DNA from: Pycnococcus provasolii
Taxonomy: Eukaryota > Chlorophyta > Pseudoscourfieldiophyceae > Pseudoscourfieldiales
Direction of reading: 5' to 3'
NCBI GenBank assembly: GCA_049487715.1
Contig: CP150588.1
Span: 62,001-126,000, forward strand
DNA length: 64,000 nt
Below are positions 56,923 through 64,000 of this stretch, in pieces. Position numbers and translations under genes: made by a program. Positions within the stretch are counted from its first letter, which is position 1. The number at the start of each line of letters is the position of its first letter. The notes beneath the pieces were generated by a model. The model saw nothing but the letters and a program-made list of their open reading frames with translations, did not search any database and had not been told where the DNA came from.

Positions 56923-59388
56923 ATGTCCGCGCCTCTCAGGTCAACGCTCAGCGAACAACTTCTCTCCGCCCTGCATGACGACCAACCGCACCTGGACGCC
57001 GATGTCGCAGTCGACGGCGAACCTTCCTCTTCGCGCCAACAAACACCTACTTCGCCGTCGTCACCTTACTTGGACATCAGCAGCGACTCGAGCCGGCGCC
57101 GCATCAGCCTCGAACGCGCACTCTCTTCCTCACTAAAACCATCGTCATGGATGGCGTCAACCTCGCTTCCACCGCTCTTGTCAGTTAGACAACCGCTGCA
57201 AGTCCGCTTGGACGATGAACCAGAACCACGACACGACGAGCTCGATGATGATGATGACGACGACGACGACGACGACATCAACAACCTCAATATCTACGAA
57301 TCGCCGGACGTCACACAAAACACGTTCCTCCTCCCCTCAACCAGCACTCCTCCCATTTCGCCGTCAGCACGACTCACACTGCCGCCTTTCGAAGAAGAAG
57401 AAGAGAACATTACTACCACCACTGCTGCCACTGCCGCCACCACTTCACCACAAGCCACCAAACGGCACACTTCATCACCAAAAACGTCTATACTCAATAG
57501 CGCCATATTAGGCTTTGTGAACTTCATTGTGTGCACGCCCACGCTAGTTTCATATGCAGCCATCGTGTTCCGCGCGCACGTCTTCAAAACCGCAATCACG
57601 AAACTCACAAAACTCTTCTTCCTAGCATCAGCATTGCACCAGCTCACGATGACGCTCGGGTCAAAATTACCATTCGCAGTTGGACAAGTGCAAGACGTTG
57701 GCCTCATCCTGCTGTCACAACTTGCAACGAATGTCGCCGACAACGTTAAAGACAATCCAGCTGTTGCCACGGCTACGACGCTCGTCACGTGCGCATTAGC
57801 CACCTTTATCGTTGGCGTTGGACTCTTCTTCGTTGGACGCTTTCACCTCGGCGGTCTCGTGCAACTGATTCCACTTCCGGTGGTGGGAGGCTATCTTTCG
57901 TACATAGGCTACTTTTGCCTTGCAGCGGGTATTTCGCTATCCACAGGAATCTCTATCACCACACCGGCGACATGGATACAACTAGCAAGGCAACCTCTAG
58001 TGGTGTGGCTGCAAATCGCAGCTGCTTGCGTGCAAGCCTTGCTCATCTGTGCGACAGCACGTTTCGTGCGAAATCCGTACGGACTGCCTTTGGTTCTACT
58101 CGCCCTACCCGCCATCTTTTTTGCAATTGTGTACACTCTTGGATATACGGTTCAGGATGCACGCGAACACGGCTGGCTTCTCGATTCTGGAGGATCCGAA
58201 ACACCTCCATGGGGCTGGCAATGCTACGATCTGTTCATGGAGCCTCAGAAGTTGAGCTGGAGTTCGATCTTGAACTTCTCTCAAATAGCGAACACGATTG
58301 CTCTCTTCCTGGTCGTCTCATTTGGATCCTGCCTTGACATCGCCGCCGTGCAAGCTGGTCAGGGCAGTGCGCAAGATCCGAGCCAGGCGTACGAGGTTGA
58401 CTTTGACCACGAGTTGCAGCTCATCGGCGTTTCCAATGCAGTTGCAGGAATGTGCGGAGCCGGATTCACAGGCAGCTACATTTTCTCGCAAACCATTTTT
58501 AGCCAACGCCAGATGGCTGGGAAGCTGAATGGATTGCTCATATTCATTCTCGAGCTCCTTTTGTTCATCATTCCGTTTGACATCCTCGATCTTATGCCCG
58601 GCAGTTACGTCGGAGGGATCATGGCGTTCTTTGGCATTGAAATTATGGGCGACTGGCTCGTTGCCATTCGGGCGAAGGTGACAGTCGTTGAGTACTGCCT
58701 GGTTATCGCGACGTTCATCGCCACACTCTGCTACGGCGTTCTGGGTGGCATGGTGATTGGCAGCGTGCTCGGTGCCCTCGTGTTTGTCTACTCGAGTGCG
58801 CTCGTGCGCGTCGCGGATATACATGCACCCGAAAGGCTCGCAGCGCCTCGCATTCGCAGCCGTGATGGTGCATCTGTGAGCGTTCGTGTCGTGAACCTTC
58901 GCGGGCAGCTCTTTTTTGGACAATCGATTGCCATCAGCGATACGCTGCACCGCGAGATCATATCATCGTGCATCGATGAGAAGGATGATGGTGACAGCGA
59001 GGAGGAGGAGTCAGCCGCAAGAGACTCAAGCAAATTCGCCTTCTACGTGATTATCGATTTCGAACATGTGGACAGCATTGACTCCACTGCGGCACGTGCA
59101 CTTTCGAGCACCATAAAAGCGTTGGCGGAAAGCGGTGGCGGTGCATCGGGCGGGGTGACAGCACGTGTCTACGTGGTAATCTCCGGTGTCACGCCGCATA
59201 GCCGCATCGCTCGCCTCCTCAGCGCACACGGGATCCTCCCCAGTACGACGGAGGAGGAGCCCGCCGCCGGCGCCGCCGGAGGGCTGAAGTGGTATGACAG
59301 GCAGGGTCTCCCACCTTGTGTCAGCAGCCGAGAGCTGGGGCTGCGCCTTGTCGAGAACGACATTGTTGCGTGCACAAACAAGATGTAA
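56923..59388 (+). CDS. SulP/SLC26 anion transporter with STAS domain
   Basis: 821 residues. The first about 190 are a hydrophilic, acidic N-terminus. The membrane part has SulP landmarks: FNTPTLVSYAA-type start (VCTPTLVSYAAIVFRA), LVQLIPLPVVGGYLSYIGYF, SFGSCLDIAAVQAG, ELQLIGVSNAVAGMCGAGFT followed by GSYIFSQT, and LDLMPGSYVGGIMAFFGIEI. The C-terminal STAS domain (about 640-790) has VNLRGQLFFGQS and YVIIDFEHVDSIDSTAARAL, the conserved D-S site. The form is the subgroup often annotated as fungal or algal SulP with VGGYL and G-S-Y motifs. It should carry sulfate, bicarbonate or another anion. About 300 bp of its 5' coding part is duplicated, inverted, at 37.8 kb. Confidence 0.85.
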   Translation: MSAPLRSTLSEQLLSALHDDQPHLDADVAVDGEPSSSRQQTPTSPSSPYLDISSDSSRRRISLERALSSSLKPSSWMASTSLPPLLSVRQPLQVRLDDEPEPRHDELDDDDDDDDDDDINNLNIYESPDVTQNTFLLPSTSTPPISPSARLTLPPFEEEEENITTTTAATAATTSPQATKRHTSSPKTSILNSAILGFVNFIVCTPTLVSYAAIVFRAHVFKTAITKLTKLFFLASALHQLTMTLGSKLPFAVGQVQDVGLILLSQLATNVADNVKDNPAVATATTLVTCALATFIVGVGLFFVGRFHLGGLVQLIPLPVVGGYLSYIGYFCLAAGISLSTGISITTPATWIQLARQPLVVWLQIAAACVQALLICATARFVRNPYGLPLVLLALPAIFFAIVYTLGYTVQDAREHGWLLDSGGSETPPWGWQCYDLFMEPQKLSWSSILNFSQIANTIALFLVVSFGSCLDIAAVQAGQGSAQDPSQAYEVDFDHELQLIGVSNAVAGMCGAGFTGSYIFSQTIFSQRQMAGKLNGLLIFILELLLFIIPFDILDLMPGSYVGGIMAFFGIEIMGDWLVAIRAKVTVVEYCLVIATFIATLCYGVLGGMVIGSVLGALVFVYSSALVRVADIHAPERLAAPRIRSRDGASVSVRVVNLRGQLFFGQSIAISDTLHREIISSCIDEKDDGDSEEEESAARDSSKFAFYVIIDFEHVDSIDSTAARALSSTIKALAESGGGASGGVTARVYVVISGVTPHSRIARLLSAHGILPSTTEEEPAAGAAGGLKWYDRQGLPPCVSSRELGLRLVENDIVACTNKM

Positions 59389-59427
59389 AAATAAGAAGAA
59401 ACAAATTTTTGAACACAATAACAAACT

Positions 59428-61110
59428 TTACTTAAATTCCAACATCATGTTGTGCTCAGGACTCAATCCAATACATGCCCTGAAAAAGTTCTCCAACATG
59501 GCGCGCTGCTTGGCTAGTGCATTGACCACAGGCACGCCGCGTGGAACGAGCGGCGCCTTGCTGAGGTAGCTCAAGAGCGTGCACACCGGATGGAGCGGCC
59601 TCTCACACGGGTCTTTTCCCACCTCCTGGATTTGTATGCGTGTGCACAGTTCGGCTATCAACACGAGATCCAAAATCAGCGGACTTGCGAGCAGGCTGTC
59701 CTCGCAGGTGTTATGCATGACAATTGTGTTGGTTCCACCCATGAAAATCTCGCTCGTGTACTCGTCCATCGCCCTCTTCGAGTCACCGACGTACGGGATG
59801 TACTTGATGACGATACAGTGATCCGGCGACTCGCCCTTCTGGTACAGAATCTCGTTCGACGCAACCATGTCGTCAACGACGCTGCTCTTGGAGATTTCCT
59901 TGGAGCGGAACGTCTGCGGCGCACTGAGGTTCTTACCGTCGTTGTTGCCGAGGTGGTTGTACGACACGATGCTGACAGGCTTGATGCCAGCACCGACGAG
60001 AAAGTCGACGAGAACACTTTTCATCTTCGTCTGGCCGCTCTTGAAGTCGTCGCCCGCGACGAGAACGCTGCGCGACACGGCGAGGTCAATGAGTCCAGGA
60101 ACGAAGGTGTTCTGCGGCGATCCGTTGATGTACGGTGTGTCCTCAAGAATGCTTGCGACGGCGTACAACGTCGACGGCGCGATCTCAGCCTCGTCGCGTT
60201 CAATGCTCGCGAGCAAAGCTTCCTTCGTTCCGTGCAGCTCGTCAGACACCTCGCTGAATCGTTCGGTGTTTGCCGTCCACAGAACAATCACCTTGTCCAA
60301 GTTTCGGCTCTGCTTGAAGTTACGTATGTCCTCTCGAATCTTTTCCACCTGCTGTTTTTTCGTGCCTTGTATGACGTGGTTGGCGCGTTCTTCCTGATTC
60401 GCGGCGATGAAGTCCGGGTTGTAGATGCCAGGCATTGCCGTGATGTTCTCAAGCATAGGTCTGAGTTGTCTCTGCAGATCGTAGTCCAGCACGCGCGCCC
60501 GCTCCATGGCGTCCGCCATGTTGGCGTCGGAGATATCCCAGCCAGAGATCTCGAGGTCGTTCGGGTTCACCATGGGCAGAAGGCTTCTGAACGGGCAGTA
60601 GACCTCCTCTCCGTCCATGCGCCCGACATGGCACGTACTTGCCTGCGTGAGCGATCCGTAGTAGTTTGGTTTCTGCACGCCGTTTTTGGTTCGCCACGTG
60701 ACGTTGTGTTTGTTCGCGAGCACAGATCCCACCACGGTCGTTCCGTTGTTTCCCGCGAGTCCAACGAGCAGTAATCCGAGTCGCGGAATCGCGCGTTCCG
60801 TCACGAACTTGTATTCGCGCGACACGGGTCGGACGACGTACTGCGCAGACACCTCATGAGAAGAGGAGGACGACAAGACGCCATCACCACTCTCCCTACC
60901 GTTTTTCCCCACCACCCCCTGAAGGCTCGACGACTCACCCTGATCATGATCCCCATCACGATCCCCAACATGAACAGACGGCGCCGGCGCACGTGCCTCC
61001 ACCCTTGGTAGAAGAGACACCTCGGAGGATTCGTAGTTCACAACACTCACAATGTGCTTGTCCTCATACGAGACGCGACTGTGGGACACAACGAACGAAG
61101 GGATGAGCAT
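59428..61110 (-). CDS. INO1: Inositol-3-phosphate synthase
   Basis: 560 residues from the ATG at 61110; the start [20 protein letters not shown] matches the usual N-terminus, with a Gly/Ser insertion near 45-85 making it longer than plant enzymes (about 510). NAD+-binding [20 protein letters not shown], then [53 protein letters not shown] and [19 protein letters not shown] are diagnostic. It converts glucose 6-phosphate to 1D-myo-inositol 3-phosphate, the entry to inositol lipids and phytate, in the cytosol. No introns. TTAGGG-type repeats lie about 110-160 bp upstream of the start. Confidence 0.96.
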   Translation of the reverse strand: MLIPSFVVSHSRVSYEDKHIVSVVNYESSEVSLLPRVEARAPAPSVHVGDRDGDHDQGESSSLQGVVGKNGRESGDGVLSSSSSHEVSAQYVVRPVSREYKFVTERAIPRLGLLLVGLAGNNGTTVVGSVLANKHNVTWRTKNGVQKPNYYGSLTQASTCHVGRMDGEEVYCPFRSLLPMVNPNDLEISGWDISDANMADAMERARVLDYDLQRQLRPMLENITAMPGIYNPDFIAANQEERANHVIQGTKKQQVEKIREDIRNFKQSRNLDKVIVLWTANTERFSEVSDELHGTKEALLASIERDEAEIAPSTLYAVASILEDTPYINGSPQNTFVPGLIDLAVSRSVLVAGDDFKSGQTKMKSVLVDFLVGAGIKPVSIVSYNHLGNNDGKNLSAPQTFRSKEISKSSVVDDMVASNEILYQKGESPDHCIVIKYIPYVGDSKRAMDEYTSEIFMGGTNTIVMHNTCEDSLLASPLILDLVLIAELCTRIQIQEVGKDPCERPLHPVCTLLSYLSKAPLVPRGVPVVNALAKQRAMLENFFRACIGLSPEHNMMLEFK

Positions 61111-61220
61111 AGGGTATCTATGACGTGTATTATATGGCGGCGCAGAAAGAAGAAGATGAAGATGAAGATGAGGGGAACGATCACAACCACAGGCACTGCA
61201 CAACCACCACGAGCCACGAA

Positions 61221-61272
61221 CCCTAACCCTAACCCTAATTCTAATTCTTTCTTTCTTGAAAACCCTAACCCT
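61221..61272. repeat. CCCTAA repeats upstream of inositol-3-phosphate synthase
   Basis: Three CCCTAA units followed by degenerate TTCTAATTC, then AACCCTAACCCT at 61261. Confidence 0.75.
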
Positions 61273-61329
61273 CTCCTCCTCCTCCTCTCCATCTTCTTCT
61301 TTTCATGTTTGTTACAAGGTTAGATTATG

Positions 61330-62148
61330 CTAGGTGTACAGCACGTCCGTGCGCGCGACGTACTTGACGCCCGATGTGACGAGCGAACCCTCGTGCAGCG
61401 GACTCAACGCGTGCTCGCCGTGGAAGAAGCACAACGCACCGCCAAGAGGCGTGCGCACGGCAGGCTGCGTGCCATCCTCCAAAAAGAAAGTGGTCTCGCC
61501 GCCCTCGAAGTCCGTCGTGAGGAAGAGAAGGAACGTCAGCCACGACCGCGTGCCATCCTTGTACACGTCGTGCACGAGCTCGCCATCCACAAGACCACTG
61601 CCCGGCCACGCGCCGTCGGTGTGTGGCCTGAACACGTCGCCCGTCGCCGCGTCGTACCTGTAGAGCCTCCACCTCGCGTTCAGACCACGAAGCGCACCTC
61701 CGCCCACCACCTCGGCTGGCAGCTTGCTGGCGCAGCGTTCGAATATCTGGCGGTTGAGCGTGTCCTCGTCCACGCACCACACGCAGTTCGTGTTCCTGCG
61801 CACGTTGCGGCCTAGCGAAACGGGAGCATCCTCCGTCCAGCCCATTGCGTCCGCCGCCGCCGTGATTCGCGCGCACTCCGCGGGGCTGAGCACGTCGCTG
61901 AGCACGAATCCTCCCGGCAATCCTGGAACGTCGTGGCGCGCCACCACGACGTCGCGGTTGTCGAGCAGCGGCGGCGCCCCCGCCTCGAGCGCGTGGACGG
62001 GAAGGTTGCGCTCCACCTGTCCCGACTCTCTCGCGACGACACGTGTGCGTCCTACGTATACGTTCGCCGCAGTAGGTGGGGCATGCGCCTGCGCGAGGAA
62101 CGCGGCTGGCGGTCGGAACACACTGCTATTAGGTAAGGAACACATCAT
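61330..62148 (-). CDS. 2-oxoglutarate/Fe(II) oxygenase, prolyl-hydroxylase-like
   Basis: 272 residues from the ATG at 62148 (MMCSLPNSSVF). The catalytic jelly-roll runs from LPGGFVLSDVLSPAECARIT. The metal site is HTD in VFRPHTDGAWPGSGL, and the distal His is in SPLHEGSLVTSGVKYVARTD, with the Lys (VKY) suited to 2-oxoglutarate. SWLTFLLFLTTDFEGGETTF between them is the typical core of the P4H-like family. No signal peptide is visible, so it may act in the cytosol or an organelle, unlike the secreted one at 30.4 kb. Substrate unknown. It is divergent from the MIT-like gene, sharing a TTAGGG promoter. Confidence 0.8.
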   Translation of the reverse strand: MMCSLPNSSVFRPPAAFLAQAHAPPTAANVYVGRTRVVARESGQVERNLPVHALEAGAPPLLDNRDVVVARHDVPGLPGGFVLSDVLSPAECARITAAADAMGWTEDAPVSLGRNVRRNTNCVWCVDEDTLNRQIFERCASKLPAEVVGGGALRGLNARWRLYRYDAATGDVFRPHTDGAWPGSGLVDGELVHDVYKDGTRSWLTFLLFLTTDFEGGETTFFLEDGTQPAVRTPLGGALCFFHGEHALSPLHEGSLVTSGVKYVARTDVLYT

Positions 62149-62229
62149 GGCGGACTTTGATGAAAGCGCATTATTGCAATGCAAGAGAGGGAAGACATCC
62201 TACACAACCCTGCTAAAGGTAACGCCCGA

Positions 62230-62256
62230 TTAGGGTTAGGGTTAGAGCTAGGGTTA
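62230..62256. repeat. TTAGGG repeats in a divergent promoter
   Basis: TTAGGGTTAGGGTTAGAGC and CTAGGG, 82 bp from the minus gene's start and about 147 bp from the plus gene's start. Confidence 0.75.
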
Positions 62257-62402
62257 TTAGCATGGGGTTGCCAATAATAATGGTGTTGGGGATCCCCTGT
62301 TGTCTTCTGCCACTTCTGCCCCTCCCGACTACGAGAGAGGTGCTTGTGCTTGTTGTAGTTGGGCACCTGCGCCTACTGTACTCCCTTACAAGGTACCTGC
62401 TC

Positions 62403-63224
62403 ATGGCCAATACCGCAGCCGCTGCGATCGCGCTTGCAGGCGAAGCCACCGCGTTGGACAGCGCAGGACGCCACCTAGAAGCCGCCACGAAGTACCTCGA
62501 GGCCGCATCTGCCATGGAGGCGGCCATCGCGAACCAGTGCTTCCCTGACGCGGAAGTGCCGGGCGTGCAGGCGAAAGCAGCAGAGTACCGCGCGAGGGCG
62601 TCCGCGCTCTCGGCGCAGGCGAACGCGCAGTCCATGGCGGCGGCATCCAACATGGCCGCTAGTGGAGTCGCTGTCGCGCAGCAGGCGCAGAGCAAAGTGC
62701 AGGCGGCGGGGGGCGCGAAGACCGTCGCGGGCGCAGCAGCCATGGGTGCAGTCGCGGGCTTCTTCGCGCCCGTCGTGGGAGGCGTGATGGTCGCAGGTGC
62801 GGCAGCGGCGGGGGCGGCGTACGCGACCACGCGGTCGGACGGCGTGGGAGAGGCTGCTCGTACCGCAGGAAACGCCGCTGCTGGAACGGTGGACGCTGTG
62901 AAGCAGTTTGATACCGAGCACAACGTCAGCGGCAAGACGATGGCAGCCGCCAGCGCTGTGGCGAGCAAGGCGAAGGAGGTGAACGAGCAGTACAAGATCA
63001 CCGATAAGGTGTCACAGGCTGCAAACGAAGGATACGCGAAGGCGAAGCAGCTCAACGAGCAGCACAACATCACAGGTCGCGCCGCGAACGTCGCTGGAAG
63101 GGCGGGCGCGGCACTTTCGAGCGGCCTGGAGTCGCTGACGAAAAACCTGAACAGCAGCTCAGCAAGCGGCGGCAACGCGAATGCACCCGCAGGCGCGAGT
63201 GCATTCCCCAGCGCGCAGAAGTAG
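62403..63224 (+). CDS. Ala-rich protein with an N-terminal MIT-like helix bundle
   Basis: 273 residues from ATGG at 62403. Residues 1-70 look like a MIT domain: IALAGEATALDSAGRHLEAA, TKYLEAASAMEAAI, and VQAKAAEYRARASALSAQ. MIT domains bind ESCRT-III or microtubules. A Gly/Ala-rich hydrophobic middle (GAVAGFFAPVVGGVMVAGAA) could be membrane-inserted. The C-terminal part has a repeated unit: FDTEHNVSGKTMAAASAVAS, VNEQYKITDKVSQAANEGYA, LNEQHNITGRAANVAGRAGA. This resembles plant RNA-binding or stress proteins with 'FD...I..KA..A' repeats. The full family is not recognised. Confidence 0.6.
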   Translation: MANTAAAAIALAGEATALDSAGRHLEAATKYLEAASAMEAAIANQCFPDAEVPGVQAKAAEYRARASALSAQANAQSMAAASNMAASGVAVAQQAQSKVQAAGGAKTVAGAAAMGAVAGFFAPVVGGVMVAGAAAAGAAYATTRSDGVGEAARTAGNAAAGTVDAVKQFDTEHNVSGKTMAAASAVASKAKEVNEQYKITDKVSQAANEGYAKAKQLNEQHNITGRAANVAGRAGAALSSGLESLTKNLNSSSASGGNANAPAGASAFPSAQK

Positions 63225-63576
63225 ACGTGCTTGCTTGTTCTTTGATAAGGTTACGGAAGATGCGTGCTGAGTGCTGCTATGCGCGTAAACTTCAGTCGTT
63301 CTTCTTTTTATTTTTTCGCTTTTAGTCAACCAGTGTTATCGAGTTTCGTTCGTTTGTGCGTACTTTTATTTTTCAAGATGGATAGACGTCAGCGCGTGCG
63401 AGCGCTGGTAGACGGCGCGCCGCGTGGGACGTGAAGTAAGGAGAGTAAACATTACTTACGAGTTTTCAACTTTTGTTTTTCATTTGCAAGACACGCTCAC
63501 AATAGTGAGCTCGAAGAACGAAGATGCACAAGTATCAGCTATCCTTTCTTTTATACGTCTTGTTTTTGTGTTCTTT
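63225..63576. other. Convergent 3' flanks
   Basis: 352 bp, T-rich runs (TTTTTATTTTTTCGCTTTTAG near 63304). No gene was recognised. Confidence 0.45.
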
Positions 63577-64000
63577 CTACACCAGCGGGATTGGCGCAAG
63601 TCCGAGCATGGCGAGTTCTTCGTAGTATGCGCGTGCCTCCGCCTGGTACAGTTCTCTGAGCTTTTGCCTCCTCTCCTCCCTGAGCATGGCGAGTGAGAAC
63701 TTCGCCTCAGTCGCAAACTCGTCGGCAAGCTCCATCTCCCCTGCAGTTTGTGTGTGTGTGTGTATGTGTGTTGACGTGTGTATCTTGTTTTGTTAGTGGA
63801 ACTTCCTTTTCCTCAGCACGTGTGTGTCTTCCATCCCCAAAAATAAAACGCACCAGCTTGTTGTGTTTCTTCTTGTATTTCGGTACGTGCTTGCAGGTGC
63901 TGCGAAGGCCGCAGCGAGTTTCTGTATTGCCTGTCGTGCCACGAGCAGATTTCCGACGTGACAGCTAGTTCGCGTGCGTGTGCGTACGCGGTGGCGTACG
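63577..64000 (-). CDS. CFAP141-like axonemal protein, last two exons (5' end outside window)
   Basis: Exon 63740-63577 reads MELADEFATEAKFSLAMLRE then RRQKLRELYQAEARAYYEEL and AMLGLAPIPLV. It joins in phase 1 to an upstream exon that runs off the right edge (64000-63887; ICSWHDRQYRNSLRPSQHLQ). The intron is 146 bp, GTACCG...CTGCAG. The pattern helix - R....LR.LY..E...Y..EL..LGL at a C-terminus resembles CFAP141 (C1orf189), a microtubule inner protein of cilia. The match is short, and other small axonemal proteins share such tails. Splice sites match the GTAC-type donors seen elsewhere in the window. Confidence 0.45.

Overview
The window looks like nuclear DNA of a small, gene-dense photosynthetic eukaryote. 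The best guess is a prasinophyte-grade green alga, inferred from gene content only. Support comes from a thylakoid-lumen zinc-finger protein of the PSA2/BSD2 type, a receiver domain with the tail typical of plant-clock pseudo-response regulators, a PHT4-like transporter with a plastid-type leader, a selenoprotein glutathione peroxidase, nuclear complex I genes, calcium-dependent kinases, and a circularly permuted tRNA gene (a class known from red algae and prasinophytes). Introns are few and short, and several start with GTACG. Genes sit on both strands, often 50-400 bp apart, and many 5' flanks carry short TTAGGG arrays.

0-9 kb: a MED12-like Mediator gene runs off the left edge. It is followed by a complete Mutator-like inverted-repeat element with a perfect 9-bp target duplication, an ankyrin-TIR protein, eIF3 subunit L, the complex I 24-kDa subunit (three exons) and a SMIM4/UQCC5-like small membrane protein. 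9-23 kb: a dispersed palindrome-rich repeat, a secreted glycosyltransferase, a SEH1-like nucleoporin, a protein disulfide isomerase, a nested mobile-element region (Copia fragment against a tyrosine-recombinase fragment, between 75-bp duplications), organellar uS13, NDUFB8, and a receiver-WD40 fusion protein.

23-37 kb: a secreted glutathione peroxidase with an in-frame UGA and a well-formed SECIS in its 3' UTR, a CDPK with a changed catalytic loop, two plastid-type proteins, a heme-oxygenase-like protein, a LURP-one-like protein, a 2OG-Fe(II) oxygenase, an aurora-like kinase, an unknown gene, a second CDPK-like kinase, and the permuted tRNA-Gly(UCC). 37-43.7 kb: a broken TIR-like gene cut by an inverted copy of part of the SulP gene found at 57 kb, a second copy of the palindromic repeat, a PHT4-like transporter, ribosomal protein eL27 (4-nt first exon, apparent frameshift) and a TPR protein.

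43.7-64 kb: a 2,208-residue coiled-coil protein followed after only 24 nt by a short DRC1 C-terminal-domain gene, a leucine-rich-repeat gene made of near-identical 84-bp units, a 1,273-residue secreted IPT/TIG protein, a SulP anion transporter, inositol-3-phosphate synthase, a second 2OG-Fe(II) oxygenase, a MIT-like protein, and the last exons of a CFAP141-like axonemal gene at the right edge. The two axonemal genes suggest a flagellated stage.

All family names come from reading translations by eye. No database search was run.
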